A DNA stretch of 61,022 bases from SAR202 cluster bacterium (GCA_008373165.1 RQOU01000068.1:1-61022); one strand, 5' to 3'; counted from the first letter of the stretch, positions 43,208 through 52,468 are shown. Translations and numbers: made by a program. The notes: generated from the sequence alone by a model not told the origin.

Positions 43208-45220
43208 TCAACCCCATAGTAGGAACCCCGCTGCAATTGCAATGACGCCTATGACCATGCCTACTGCGTAAGTCTGTGTTTGACCGTTTTGAATTAGCAC
43301 CCCACTTTTTCCGATTCGAGACACCCAATTGGAAAGATGAATATTTGCGTTATCTATCCAGTGCTCATCAAACCAGCGCAAAGCATCAGCAAGGTACTTA
43401 TAGAAACCCTTGGAAACAATTAGATTCTCGTATAGCTCATCAAAGTAATACTTACGGAACATCAGGTTGTAGAGTGGCCGGAACCGGGCGCCTATAGATG
43501 ACGGTGAAATCGAAGACTTAATGTACATCGCGTACGCTAGGGCAATTCCACTTAGCGCGAGTAAAGATGAGATACCAGCAACCGCAAAATTAAATTTAGG
43601 TGCCGCTCCAGCGTGATCCGCAGCTTTGTGGCCACCATCTTCGTCTACTGGAAATACATCTTCATTTTCCACCGTCACAAAATGAGCAAAAGCGTGCTTA
43701 TCTATCGAACCCACTTCAACGACGGGATTAGAAAAGAATCCTATAAATATAGAAATGGCCGCTAACAACGTGACAGGACCAATCATCAGCCACGGGGACT
43801 CCCCAAGATGTGAATGCGCATTTCCTACAGGTGAAGGATCGCCTGAAAGTTGGGCATCCGCCTCCTCTTTCTCACCACCTCCATTCCATTCTCCATGGAA
43901 TGTAAGAAATATTGCCCGGAACATGTAGAACGCCGTCATCAGAGCCGCTATCAATCCTAGAGCCAAAACAATATTACCGGTCGTGGCTCCAACTTCAGCA
44001 GCATGCCCAAGTATTTCGTCTTTTGACCAGAAACCAGAAAAGGGAAAGAGGCCGGCAAGACTAAGACTGGCTATGATCATTCCCCAGTAAGTCCATGGCA
44101 TATGCCTCTTCAGACCACCCATATATTTCATATTGAATGTTCCAGATGCATGATGAACCGACCCGGCACCCAGGAACAATGCTGCCTTAAAAAATGCATG
44201 AGTGAATAAATGGAAAATTGCTGGAGCATAAGCGCCAACACCTAACGCCATCACCATGTAACCAAGCTGACTGATCGTTGAATAGGCTAAAACCCGCTTG
44301 ATGTCATTTGCAACCAAACCCATCGTTGCTGCAAATACAGCCGTAAATCCACCAATCAGAGCAACAAGAGTCATAACGTTGGAATGCTCAAATAACGGGA
44401 AAAAACGTGCGATCAGAAATACCCCGGCAGTAACCATCGTGGCCGAGTGGATCAAAGCAGATACAGAAGTCGGACCTTCCATCGCATCGGGAAGCCATGA
44501 GTGAAGTGGGAATTGCGCAGACTTTCCGACAGCACCAGCAAAAAGTCCCAACGCGACCCACGTTGCCATAGATGCAGTAATTGCCTCGACTCCGATAGCC
44601 TCATAAAGCTTGGAAACGTCCATGTAAGACGGATCTATCGAATAGAGATACAGGATTCCCAGGAGAAACCCGAAATCCCCAAAGCGAGTCATGATGAACG
44701 CCTTCTTAGCAGCAGCGGCTGCCGAAGGACGATCCATCCAGAAACCGATCAACAAGTAAGAAGAAACCCCAACCAATTCCCAAAAAACAAATATCTGGAT
44801 CACATTTCTAGCGAGCACGAGTCCAAGCATTGAAGCGGTAAACAACGACATGTAAGCAAAATATCGTGTGTAACTCTTGTCGCCGTCCATATATGCCTGT
44901 CCGTAAATCTGCACAAGCAAGCTAACACCACTAACCACCACCAGCATAATTACAGATAGTTGGTCAAGGATTAAACCGAAACTCAAGTCCATCCCACCGA
45001 TAAATATCCAGTGATGAGTTTCAAAATCAAGAGGCCCATCAGACATCACGGTTGCCAGCGACATCAAAGAAAGCACAAACGACGCGCCAATAGCTGCGAT
45101 TGTGACGTAACCAGCGTATTTGGAATTGGATCCGATGAAGGCACGCACCAATAGTCCATTCACCAAAAAGCTGATGATTGGCAGCGCGATTATTAACCAG
45201 ACAAAACCCTCAGTTATCAC
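43208..45220 (-). CDS. nuoL: NADH-quinone oxidoreductase subunit L
   Basis: NuoL is the distal proton-pumping subunit of complex I. The 670-residue protein has about 16 helices and the long amphipathic horizontal helix near the C terminus. Landmarks are FVFWELVGVSSYLLIGFW (helix 5 glutamate), PLHSWLPDAMEGPTSVSALIHSATMV (quoted HSWLPDAMEGPTSVSALIHS), NDIKRVLAYSTISQLGYMVMA and PFSGFWSKDEI. A loop of about 80 residues (470-550) is acidic and histidine-rich (HKAADHAGAAPK). Start codon is GTG with GGGAA upstream. It is preceded by a small DUF2007-like gene. Confidence 0.95.
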   Translation of the reverse strand: MITEGFVWLIIALPIISFLVNGLLVRAFIGSNSKYAGYVTIAAIGASFVLSLMSLATVMSDGPLDFETHHWIFIGGMDLSFGLILDQLSVIMLVVVSGVSLLVQIYGQAYMDGDKSYTRYFAYMSLFTASMLGLVLARNVIQIFVFWELVGVSSYLLIGFWMDRPSAAAAAKKAFIMTRFGDFGFLLGILYLYSIDPSYMDVSKLYEAIGVEAITASMATWVALGLFAGAVGKSAQFPLHSWLPDAMEGPTSVSALIHSATMVTAGVFLIARFFPLFEHSNVMTLVALIGGFTAVFAATMGLVANDIKRVLAYSTISQLGYMVMALGVGAYAPAIFHLFTHAFFKAALFLGAGSVHHASGTFNMKYMGGLKRHMPWTYWGMIIASLSLAGLFPFSGFWSKDEILGHAAEVGATTGNIVLALGLIAALMTAFYMFRAIFLTFHGEWNGGGEKEEADAQLSGDPSPVGNAHSHLGESPWLMIGPVTLLAAISIFIGFFSNPVVEVGSIDKHAFAHFVTVENEDVFPVDEDGGHKAADHAGAAPKFNFAVAGISSLLALSGIALAYAMYIKSSISPSSIGARFRPLYNLMFRKYYFDELYENLIVSKGFYKYLADALRWFDEHWIDNANIHLSNWVSRIGKSGVLIQNGQTQTYAVGMVIGVIAIAAGFLLWG

Positions 45221-45232
45221 AAGTATTCCCTA

Positions 45233-45427
45233 TCACAGTTTTCTCAATATTTCGTCTGCCACGTGTTCTCTACCTTTGGGAACCATGACCCGAAAGGACG
45301 AGTTTTCGGCCCAATCCAAAATATCGCCCTCTGGTATCAACATAGTCGGAAGCCCTTCCCCTTCGAGAAGGTCTTTCCACATCTGTGCAGATATAAGGTT
45401 TGGTGTTTTTTTATAGTCGATCCACAT
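45233..45427 (-). CDS. Small DUF2007-like protein embedded in the nuo operon
   Basis: A 64-residue soluble protein between nuoK and nuoL, 32 bases from nuoK and 12 from nuoL. The arrangement LLEGEGLPTMLIPEGD, then FRVMVPKGREHVADEILRKL, resembles the DUF2007 putative signal-transducing domain: a helix, a turn with GxP, a strand ending in VP and a last helix. It is unlike any complex I subunit. Such small domains may sense or bind a partner, but no function is proven. Its position is conserved only if relatives show it, which cannot be tested here. Coding is supported by the tight fit within the operon and a plausible domain pattern. Confidence 0.62.
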   Translation of the reverse strand: MWIDYKKTPNLISAQMWKDLLEGEGLPTMLIPEGDILDWAENSSFRVMVPKGREHVADEILRKL

Positions 45428-45459
45428 TTCAATGAAATTCCATACTTGTATTAGACCAA

Positions 45460-45810
45460 TCAGTTCTTCATTTCAGAAGCATCTGTAATTTCTACCGATT
45501 CCACCGCTCGATACATCGCAAATACGAGAGCAAACGCCAATGCAGCTTCCCCAGCTGCTACTGCTGTGACAAATATTGCGAAAGTATGCCCTGTCAAAGA
45601 TGACCGTATCGCCTCGGCTGTCAATGGATCTGCAGCAATAAGAGCGGCTGAGGGAGTGAATCTACTAAACGCCACCGCAGCAATTACGACTCCGTTGAAC
45701 ATCAATTCAAGTGACATAATCACGGTCACCAGGCTTCGTCGTGAAATCACTCCATAAGCCCCAATTGCAAACAGTGCTGCGGAAACTGCGAGTACGCTCT
45801 CAATAGTCAT
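45460..45810 (-). CDS. nuoK: NADH-quinone oxidoreductase subunit K
   Basis: NuoK is a small membrane subunit of complex I in the proton path, 116 residues with three helices. The pattern LAVSAALFAIGAYGVISRRSL and VIMSLELMFNGVVIAAVAFSR is typical; the glutamate in SLELMFN is the conserved one of helix 2, and FAIFVTAVAAGEAALAFALV contains the second conserved glutamate in helix 3 (20-residue quote). The loop between helices 2 and 3 is longer than average, about 15 residues. Its ATG overlaps the nuoJ stop by four bases, so translation is coupled. Confidence 0.95.
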   Translation of the reverse strand: MTIESVLAVSAALFAIGAYGVISRRSLVTVIMSLELMFNGVVIAAVAFSRFTPSAALIAADPLTAEAIRSSLTGHTFAIFVTAVAAGEAALAFALVFAMYRAVESVEITDASEMKN

Positions 45811-46466
45811 ACGGAGGCGTCTCCGTTCTCAGGCTCATTTTCTGGCGCCCGATCACGCATCAGAAGCAATCCCCCGATCAATGTGGCGACCAGTAACAAT
45901 CCGATGATTTCAAATGCGAGCATATACTCTCGTATCAACATCACGCCAATCGGGCCTGTACTGTCAACCAAAACCCCACCGTTCTCAACCACAACAGCGT
46001 CGGAATCTATCGGCGGGTCTTTGAGTATTGATATGTCCGTACCGGTGCCCACTTCCACATACCCATCCGTCAAAGCATGGAGAGCTAACGGATCATTTAT
46101 TTCATCCATGGAAGACCAGTTAGAGTTGTATGCGGTGAACACTACTGCGGAAAACAGCAACACTGAAACGACCACAGCAAATAGTCTGCCTTCGGAAGGT
46201 CGACTACCCGATGCAATGTCCTGAATAAACATGACGGCAAATGCCATCAGAACTGAAATAGCCCCCACATATACAAGTATTTGCACTACACCAACAAATT
46301 CGGCGTTAAGCACAAAGTAAAGAATCCCAACTCCTAAGAATGAACCGGCTAGAGCAATTGCAGCCCTGAAAACATCTCGCTGGGTGACAACGATGACAGC
46401 CAGCCCTAAAGTCATGCCAGAAGCCGCCCAAAAGACGATTGTGGTCAAAGCTGAAACTTCCATCAT
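45807..46466 (-). CDS. nuoJ: NADH-quinone oxidoreductase subunit J
   Basis: NuoJ is a membrane subunit of complex I with five helices, about 219 residues. The pi-bulge helix 3 motif is FVGVVQILVYVGAISVLMAF (20 residues) with the conserved tyrosine. The first helix is TTIVFWAASGMTLGLAVIVV, and the final helix LAFEIIGLLLVATLIGGLLLMRD (quoted IIGLLLVATLIGGLLL). A periplasmic-side loop of about 55 residues lies between helices 4 and 5 and is acidic. The ATG at 46466 gives an ATGA overlap with the nuoI stop, which is better than the longer frame from 46481. Confidence 0.93.
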   Translation of the reverse strand: MMEVSALTTIVFWAASGMTLGLAVIVVTQRDVFRAAIALAGSFLGVGILYFVLNAEFVGVVQILVYVGAISVLMAFAVMFIQDIASGSRPSEGRLFAVVVSVLLFSAVVFTAYNSNWSSMDEINDPLALHALTDGYVEVGTGTDISILKDPPIDSDAVVVENGGVLVDSTGPIGVMLIREYMLAFEIIGLLLVATLIGGLLLMRDRAPENEPENGDASV

Positions 46467-47128
46467 CGTTCGTCGACCCATTTTCTTTTCAGATCTTCAT
46501 CTGTCGGTCGCTCATGCCTACCAGCGTCATGGTAGTCTGTGACTTCTTCAGAAAATGGATCAAATCCTGTTTCTTCGAATTGAGGCCGATAGAACGAGCT
46601 CGGCCGTTTTTCGGCAGCAAATAACTCATCTTTAGAAATTACCAGGTCGTTGCGTATATAACTTGAACGCTCAAATTTCGTCCCCATATGCAAAGCATCA
46701 TATGGACAAGCTTCTACACATAAACCACAGAACATGCACCGACCAATATCGATGTCGAATACCTCAATCTTATAGCTCTCACCTTCCTGAGCATCAATTT
46801 TGCCCGGTACGCTCACAATCTCAATAATCCCTAATGGACAGTATTTCGCACAGCTTGCACAAACGGTGCACCTATCCTCGTAAAATGTGAACTCGTTACC
46901 GCGGAACCGAGGTGATTGCTTTACTGCAACAGGCACAGTGGCAAGTCCTGCTATAGCCTTAAGAGAATTTCCAGGATTTTTTATCAAAAACTGGAAAGGA
47001 TTCATCCCAGCCTCTTTAGCCGCACCCAACAAACCAACATGACGATCTGGGTACTGCTCTGTAACGGCAGGTCTTACAAAATTCTTTAGCGTTACGAGGA
47101 ATCCACGAGGTAGCCCAAGCCCAATCAT
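46463..47128 (-). CDS. nuoI: NADH-quinone oxidoreductase subunit I
   Basis: NuoI carries the N6a and N6b [4Fe-4S] clusters between the peripheral arm and cluster N2. The 221-residue protein has CTVCASCAKYCPLGIIEI and CMFCGLCVEACPYDALHM; both are complete CxxCxxCxxxCP motifs. The N-terminal segment FLVTLKNFVRPAVTEQYPD is the amphipathic membrane-binding region. The C-terminal extension of about 50 residues is charged (FYRPQFEETGFDPF). Its start touches the nuoH stop and its end overlaps nuoJ. It is an intact ferredoxin-like subunit. Confidence 0.96.
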   Translation of the reverse strand: MIGLGLPRGFLVTLKNFVRPAVTEQYPDRHVGLLGAAKEAGMNPFQFLIKNPGNSLKAIAGLATVPVAVKQSPRFRGNEFTFYEDRCTVCASCAKYCPLGIIEIVSVPGKIDAQEGESYKIEVFDIDIGRCMFCGLCVEACPYDALHMGTKFERSSYIRNDLVISKDELFAAEKRPSSFYRPQFEETGFDPFSEEVTDYHDAGRHERPTDEDLKRKWVDER

Positions 47129-48438
47129 TATGCACCCCCCTCTTTGGAAACAGCTTCGACACTGGAAACATCAGTCGAATTCGTTATGTACTCAGACGTC
47201 TTCGGGATTGATTCAGTGGCTACCGAATAGACCGGAGAATCTGAATCAGGGCTAGCTTTTTCATATTTTGCAGTGCCAAGCAACCTACTCACCAGCCAAA
47301 TCGAAATAATAGCAACTGGCCAATTAACCGCCGCCATCATCCACAATTGCGCGGTTGTAGGTTGTGGCCAGATTCCTATCAAAATAGCCGTAACAACAAT
47401 ATTTATCAGCGTGAGTTCAAACAAACCCTTCCATGCAAATTTAAGTACTTGATCAATACGTAGTCGAGGCAGAGTCATTCGGAACCAGATGATGACGAAA
47501 AGAACTAGTATCAACTTCGCCATGAACCAGAAATGAGACGGTATGGGCTCCCAACCTTTCCACCCCGAAAGGAACAAAGTAGTAACAATTGCAGCTGTAC
47601 TAATTTCAGCCATGAATTCTGCGAGAAAGAACAAGCCGAACTTCATACTTGCATAGTCATTCAAATAACCTGCGGCAAGTTCCGATTCAGCCTCCGTCAA
47701 GTCAAACGGAGCACGAGCCATCTCAGCCATTGCAGCGATGAAAAACACGAAAAATGCGAGTGGCTGAACCAGAATAAATGGAATCCCCTGAGCTTGAACA
47801 ATCTGGCCAAGCGATAGAGATCCGGCAAGCATGATGACACCTACGAGCGCAAGCGCCATAGGAATTTCATAACTTATCAGCAATGCGACCGAACGTAGGG
47901 CTGAAAGAATAGCTATTCGATTGGCTGAGGACCAAGCGGCTGTAAGAACAGAAAGGGTGGTCAACGACGTGACAGCCATTATGAACAATACACCGACATT
48001 CAAATCAGCAACATAGGTCCCAATGCCAAATGGAATCACGGCGAAAACTAAAAGCGCAGGAGTAGCAATTAAGATAGGAGCAAGATTAAAAAGAATCCGA
48101 TCAGCATCTACGGGTACCACGTCTTCCTTAAACATCGTCTTGATAGCGTCGGCCACCGAGGTGAGCATCCCAAACGGCCCCCAGCGATTAGGTCCGGTTC
48201 GGGATTGAAAACGACCAAAGAGTCGTCGCTCACCCCAAATGAGCACAATAACCCCGCCTAGCACACCATTGATTACAAGACCAATGATCGCCAATGCTGT
48301 GATTGCAAACGCAAGCCATTCCATACCTCCGGGCAACAAACCCGAGGCATAATCACGCGCTGAACAACCTGCACTATCACCCGCAAGAAGGCAGTAGATA
48401 TTTCTCCACAACGAGTTGTCCAGGAAAGACTGATCCAT
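47128..48438 (-). CDS. nuoH: NADH-quinone oxidoreductase subunit H
   Basis: NuoH forms the quinone-access channel of complex I together with NuoB and NuoD. The 436-residue protein has eight to nine helices. Signature motifs include ERRLFGRFQSRTGPNRWGPFG, quoted in part as RLFGRFQSRTGPNR, the ARAPFDLTEAESELAAGY loop (acidic loop facing the quinone site) and FGLFFLAEFMAE. A short hydrophilic N-terminal stretch with three cysteines (residues 1-35) is outside the family core, and a C-terminal tail of about 45 residues is Ser/Glu-rich. Start and stop abut nuoD and nuoI. Confidence 0.95.
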   Translation of the reverse strand: MDQSFLDNSLWRNIYCLLAGDSAGCSARDYASGLLPGGMEWLAFAITALAIIGLVINGVLGGVIVLIWGERRLFGRFQSRTGPNRWGPFGMLTSVADAIKTMFKEDVVPVDADRILFNLAPILIATPALLVFAVIPFGIGTYVADLNVGVLFIMAVTSLTTLSVLTAAWSSANRIAILSALRSVALLISYEIPMALALVGVIMLAGSLSLGQIVQAQGIPFILVQPLAFFVFFIAAMAEMARAPFDLTEAESELAAGYLNDYASMKFGLFFLAEFMAEISTAAIVTTLFLSGWKGWEPIPSHFWFMAKLILVLFVIIWFRMTLPRLRIDQVLKFAWKGLFELTLINIVVTAILIGIWPQPTTAQLWMMAAVNWPVAIISIWLVSRLLGTAKYEKASPDSDSPVYSVATESIPKTSEYITNSTDVSSVEAVSKEGGA

Positions 48439-49550
48439 TATCGGTCCACCTCACCCATATTAAGGTCGACACTTCCGAAAGTTACAAATAAATCACCGAA
48501 TTGGCCTCCAATGAGCATGTCGCGCAACAGGGTTAAATTAATCAAAGAAGATGATCGGACATGCATTCGATATGGAGCTATTCCACCATCACTCACAAGG
48601 TAAAACCCCAGTTCACCTTTGGACCCTTCAATAGCTGCATAGGCATCACCGGCGGGAGGTCGCAAAAGTCTTGGCACATCGTCAAATGATGGACGAACTG
48701 GTCCAGGTTCAATTTGATCAATGCACTGACGAATAATTTTTACACTTTCACGGGCTTCTTGAACCCTTACCCAATAACGAGCGTAATTATCGGACGCTGT
48801 ATGTAATTTCCGTTCAAATTTAATCTTTTCGTAATAATCGTATGGGTTACGATGACGCAGGTCCCAATCGACACCGCTGGCACGTAACATCGGACCGGTT
48901 ATTGAAGCATTGATCAATAATTCAGGCGACAGAACCGCAGTTCCTTTGGTGCGTGAAAATACAATTTCATTTCCACTTAAATACTCTTCGAGTTCATCGA
49001 GCGTATTGACAATATCGCTCAACCCACGGTCAAGCGCGGGCCAAAACTCCTGGGGGGCATCCATAAATACGCCCCCAGGTCGCAAGTATGAATTGGTAAT
49101 ACGCGCTCCGCAAATTATTTCGAAAAGGTCAAGAATGTTTTCTCTTTCCCTCATCGCGTATATGAGGGGTGTGCCTAATGCGCCCAGATCCTGAAGCAGA
49201 AATCCTGTTGCCACTAGGTGGCTCGCAATACGTTGCAATTCTGATGCGATCATTCGAAGCCATACGCCCCGAGGGGAAGGTTCAATTCCTGCCAACTTTT
49301 CCACGGCCAAAATATAGGCCTGGTTGTTTAACATTGACGACACATAATCCATACGGTCAGTCAAAGTTACTATCTGGGTATATGTCCGTTCTTCAGCAAG
49401 TTTTTCTGAACCTCGGTGTAAGTAGCCAAAAATCGGCTCGACGTCAACGATCTCCTCACCGTCAAACATCACCCGCATTCTGAACACCCCGTGCGTGGAT
49501 GGGTGCTGAGGCCCCAAATTGACGGTAACTGGCTGTGTCTTGATTGCCAT
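48438..49550 (-). CDS. nuoD: NADH-quinone oxidoreductase subunit D
   Basis: NuoD (49 kDa) forms the quinone-reduction site with NuoB. The 370-residue protein begins NLGPQHPSTHGVFRMRV, holding the conserved histidine near the quinone head group. It then has GYLHRGSEKLAEERTYTQIV, DRMDYVSSMLNNQAY and a C-terminal DLFVTFGSVDLNMGEVDR. It is a hydrogenase large-subunit homologue without the Ni-binding cysteines. It runs into nuoH with a one-base overlap and follows nuoC with a one-base overlap. Confidence 0.96.
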   Translation of the reverse strand: MAIKTQPVTVNLGPQHPSTHGVFRMRVMFDGEEIVDVEPIFGYLHRGSEKLAEERTYTQIVTLTDRMDYVSSMLNNQAYILAVEKLAGIEPSPRGVWLRMIASELQRIASHLVATGFLLQDLGALGTPLIYAMRERENILDLFEIICGARITNSYLRPGGVFMDAPQEFWPALDRGLSDIVNTLDELEEYLSGNEIVFSRTKGTAVLSPELLINASITGPMLRASGVDWDLRHRNPYDYYEKIKFERKLHTASDNYARYWVRVQEARESVKIIRQCIDQIEPGPVRPSFDDVPRLLRPPAGDAYAAIEGSKGELGFYLVSDGGIAPYRMHVRSSSLINLTLLRDMLIGGQFGDLFVTFGSVDLNMGEVDR

Positions 49551-50056
49551 TATTCGTCTGATCCCGCGTTTTTTGAAATTTCAGGAATCGAAGTAACAAT
49601 GGATTGGTCGTAAGTGACGTAGTCCTTTCTCAGCGGATGCCCAGGAAACCCTTCCCACAACATAATTCGCTTGTGGTTCGGATGTCCGTCAAATCTGATT
49701 CCCATCAAATCCCAAACTTCACGCTCCTGGTAGTCTGCCCCACGCCAGATCGATACCACACTGGGAACGGAAGGTTCAGTTCTGCCCATACCAACGCGTG
49801 ATTTTAAAACCGCAGATGCATTCATCGGGAGTGAAGTGAGATGGTATACCACTTCATAATGATCGATATAGTCCACCGCTGTCAGACTGTTCAACAAATC
49901 AAATTTGAACTCTGGGCGTTGTTTCAAGCCTTCACATACAACAGATATAGATTCTGCTTTCAACCACACATCTGTTCCGCTACTGCCCTGCACAGATCCA
50001 GGGGCGAATTCTTCAATCGCCTCAGCAAGCGCCTTACCACTCCAAACTGTGGTCAT
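49550..50056 (-). CDS. nuoC: NADH-quinone oxidoreductase subunit C
   Basis: NuoC (30 kDa) is a structural subunit of the peripheral arm, about 168 residues. Motifs are [22 protein letters not shown] and the signature [38 protein letters not shown] (quoted [16 protein letters not shown]). A longer frame from 50263 exists, but its first 69 codons lie in nuoB and have no family resemblance. The ATG at 50056 makes an ATGA overlap with the nuoB stop, the normal coupling in this operon. The last residues overlap nuoD by one base. Confidence 0.94.
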   Translation of the reverse strand: MTTVWSGKALAEAIEEFAPGSVQGSSGTDVWLKAESISVVCEGLKQRPEFKFDLLNSLTAVDYIDHYEVVYHLTSLPMNASAVLKSRVGMGRTEPSVPSVVSIWRGADYQEREVWDLMGIRFDGHPNHKRIMLWEGFPGHPLRKDYVTYDQSIVTSIPEISKNAGSDE

Positions 50057-50703
50057 ACCTGTCCTGCCGCCTGACCTGTAACACTGTAGCGACGAATCTT
50101 GTCGTGCAGTTGCATAATCCCGTAAAGCAGTGAGTCCGGACGCGGAGGGCAACCTGGAACGTAAACATCTACCGGCATGATGTGATTTACACCTGGGACC
50201 ACTGAATAGCTTTGATAATACGGTCCACCCGAAGTAGCACAAACACCCATCGAAATAACCCATCGAGGTTCTGCCATCTGGTCATATAAACGACGTAATG
50301 GGACTGCCATTTTCCATGTCAGGGTGCCAGCGACTATCAGTAGATCGGCCTGACGAGGTGATGCCCGCAGTGCCTCCATTCCAAATCGGGCCAAATCAAA
50401 TCTAGCCATTGCTGCACTAATCATTTCGAATGAACAACAAGCAAGACCAGATTGAAGAGGAAATACCGATGATTTACGTGCCCAGTTAAGCAGATAATCT
50501 ACCGAACTAATGATGACGCTGCGCTCAAGTTCATCCGGGACTTCTAAAACCGGATCGGGAAACGGCTCTAAATGAGTCGACTTCATCTTATTCACAGCAT
50601 CACCTTCAGTTTGATCCAAATCAAAGGTAATGGACTGGAGCGCTCCTCTTGGGTCGGCCCCCGGAGGAACACCATAGGGATCTATCAATTTAGGACCAGT
50701 CAT
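50053..50703 (-). CDS. nuoB: NADH-quinone oxidoreductase subunit B
   Basis: NuoB carries cluster N2, the last iron-sulfur centre before quinone. The 216-residue protein has the ligands in GLACCSFEM (two adjacent cysteines), [10 protein letters not shown] and [16 protein letters not shown] 40- to 50-residue hydrophilic N terminus precedes the core. The ATG at 50703 makes a TAATG contact with the nuoA stop; a longer frame from 50739 would overlap nuoA by 12 codons. The subunit is complete, consistent with an active quinone-reducing module. Confidence 0.95.
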   Translation of the reverse strand: MTGPKLIDPYGVPPGADPRGALQSITFDLDQTEGDAVNKMKSTHLEPFPDPVLEVPDELERSVIISSVDYLLNWARKSSVFPLQSGLACCSFEMISAAMARFDLARFGMEALRASPRQADLLIVAGTLTWKMAVPLRRLYDQMAEPRWVISMGVCATSGGPYYQSYSVVPGVNHIMPVDVYVPGCPPRPDSLLYGIMQLHDKIRRYSVTGQAAGQV

Positions 50704-51107
50704 TAATTTGTCACCCACTCTAGAGCTCTTTTTCGCCAAGCGTACGCATATGCAAAAGTCACAACTATTAAAAACACCCCTACAGCCACCAGAGCCGCAA
50801 AACCGAACTGCTGGCTCATCACACCATATTTAACCGCCCAGGGGAACAGAAACACAGTTTCTACATCGAAGACTACGAAAAGTAATGCGTAATGGTAGTA
50901 CCGAAAATTAAAACGAGCTGGCCGATCACTCAGGGGTGGCATACCGCCTTCGTACGCACTTTCTTTAACCGCTGTGGGCCGTGAGGGCCTGACCCGTACG
51001 AACTGAGCCAGATAACTCATCATAAGCATGCCCACGGGAACTGACACCGCGGCAAGACCGAATATGGCAAGCAGTGCGTACTGCCGAAAATAATCCTCGA
51101 ACATCAA
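50703..51107 (-). CDS. nuoA: NADH-quinone oxidoreductase subunit A
   Basis: NuoA is a three-helix membrane subunit at the junction of both arms of complex I, 134 residues. It has [25 protein letters not shown] (quoted [11 protein letters not shown] with the conserved YEGG loop), [27 protein letters not shown] and the C-terminal helix [21 protein letters not shown] short hydrophilic spacer links helices 1 and 2. It is the first gene of the respiratory array, preceded by a promoter-like sequence about 42-70 bases upstream. Confidence 0.94.
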   Translation of the reverse strand: MMFEDYFRQYALLAIFGLAAVSVPVGMLMMSYLAQFVRVRPSRPTAVKESAYEGGMPPLSDRPARFNFRYYHYALLFVVFDVETVFLFPWAVKYGVMSQQFGFAALVAVGVFLIVVTFAYAYAWRKRALEWVTN

Positions 51108-51149
51108 CTGCCAATTACTTGTTCAACGAGTTAAAAAAGATCAGTTCGG

Positions 51150-51178
51150 AGCATAGCAGTCACCCCTTTTAGCAGCAA
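51150..51178 (-). promoter_or_regulatory. Candidate promoter of the nuo respiratory array
   Basis: On the minus strand TTGCTG (51178-51173) and TATGCT (51155-51150) are separated by exactly 17 bases and lie 42 bases before the nuoA ATG. The spacing is ideal and each hexamer matches four of six consensus bases. No other promoter-like pair was seen between nuoA and the alcohol dehydrogenase gene. Confidence 0.45.
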
Positions 51179-51227
51179 GTGAAAAAATGAGCGATCCATC
51201 CATTTCAACAACCATCAAAGTCAAAAA

Positions 51228-52322
51228 TTAATCGAAAATAATCACCCCGCGGCCATCCTCGCCGCGTTCAAGTGCCTCGTAAGCAAGGTTGATTTCATCT
51301 AGCTTATATCTGCGAGTTACCATCCCACCGACATCTATACGACCTTGCCTATAAAAGTTAAGTAACTTTCCGAACGTCTCATGGGGGCTTGCTGATCCGT
51401 AATAACTACCGACAAGGGTTTTCTGATTTCGCACCAACTCAACAAGTGGAATCTCAGCGTTCATACCGTCTGGGGCCAAACCCACAATGACAGTAGTGCC
51501 ACCTTTACGAGTTGCCTTATAAGCCTGTTCAGTTGTCAGTTTGTGACCGAAAGTATCAAAAGCGAAATCAACACCATCACCAGTCATTTCATGAATCACA
51601 TCGACGGCGTCACGATCCTTGGCATTGATCACATCTGTGGCTCCAAATTTATAGGCGAATTCCAGCTTATGATCATGAATATCAACCACAATCACCCTCG
51701 AAGCATTCATCAAGGCTGCCCCCTGGATAGCGTTGAGGCCTACACCGCCGGCGCCGATGACAGCAACAGTCATTCCAGCGCGCATATTAGGTTGATTTAT
51801 CACGCCCCCTACTCCAGTCGTGACAGAACACCCAATTAACGCAGCGACTTCCATTGGCACATCATCCGGCATGGGATAGCACGCCTGTTGTGGAATCACA
51901 ATTGATTCAGCAAACACTCCCAGCTTTGCAAACTGATGCACTTCAGTCCCATCGGAAGTATAAAGTCGGCAAGTTCCGTCGTATTGACGTGTCCCAGTTT
52001 CTCGATTGGTATCACATATATTAGGAATACCCGTACGGCACGATCTACAGTAACCGCAACTCGGAACAAATGACAAAACGCAACGATCACCTTTTTTCAC
52101 CATGGTGACACCTGGACCAACAGTATCAACAACTCCAGCACCTTCATGACCAAGAACTATTGGCATTGGAGTTGGATTGTCACCAGTCATCACGTGATGA
52201 TCCGAAGCACACACCCCAGCGGCCGATATATTAACTCGCACCTCGCCAGTTTTAGGCTCTGACTGGTCAAGCTCGACTATTGGCATTGGCTTATTCGATT
52301 CAAAAAGGACTGCAGCTTTCAC
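51228..52322 (-). CDS. Zinc-dependent alcohol dehydrogenase (class III-like MDR)
   Basis: A 364-residue medium-chain dehydrogenase. Catalytic zinc ligands C38 (GVCASDHH) and H59-E60 (LGHEGAG) are present. The structural zinc set is C89, C92, C95 and C103 (SCGYCRSCRTGIPNIC). The cofactor motif is VAVIGAGGVGLNAIQGA, followed by VVDIH after the second strand, which indicates NAD preference. The length and GVVDTVGPGVTMVKKGDRC match AdhC/class III relatives. It sits between the respiratory array and the SelW-like pair on the same strand, with 120 bases to nuoA. The substrate (formaldehyde adduct, other alcohol or N-derivative) is unknown. Confidence 0.9.
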   Translation of the reverse strand: MKAAVLFESNKPMPIVELDQSEPKTGEVRVNISAAGVCASDHHVMTGDNPTPMPIVLGHEGAGVVDTVGPGVTMVKKGDRCVLSFVPSCGYCRSCRTGIPNICDTNRETGTRQYDGTCRLYTSDGTEVHQFAKLGVFAESIVIPQQACYPMPDDVPMEVAALIGCSVTTGVGGVINQPNMRAGMTVAVIGAGGVGLNAIQGAALMNASRVIVVDIHDHKLEFAYKFGATDVINAKDRDAVDVIHEMTGDGVDFAFDTFGHKLTTEQAYKATRKGGTTVIVGLAPDGMNAEIPLVELVRNQKTLVGSYYGSASPHETFGKLLNFYRQGRIDVGGMVTRRYKLDEINLAYEALERGEDGRGVIIFD

Positions 52323-52468
52323 GAAGGATCTCCACCTTTCAATAAAAAATGTTGAACATAAATCAAGATGTCCAACATAGTTAGCGGTGTATTTAGGTCT
52401 AACGTCACCGATATCGAGCAGTCGTAAACTACAAGTTATGTATCAAACTCTTTGAGAATGTGGCGGAA

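Noticed and set aside
49550-50263. A long NuoC of 237 residues
   Set aside because: The first 69 codons lie inside nuoB and show no family similarity. The ATG at 50056 gives an ATGA overlap, as elsewhere in the operon.
40083-51107. NuoE, NuoF or NuoG hidden within or near the operon
   Set aside because: All frames in the operon are accounted for, and neither flank (alcohol dehydrogenase on one side, nadK on the other) resembles the NADH module.
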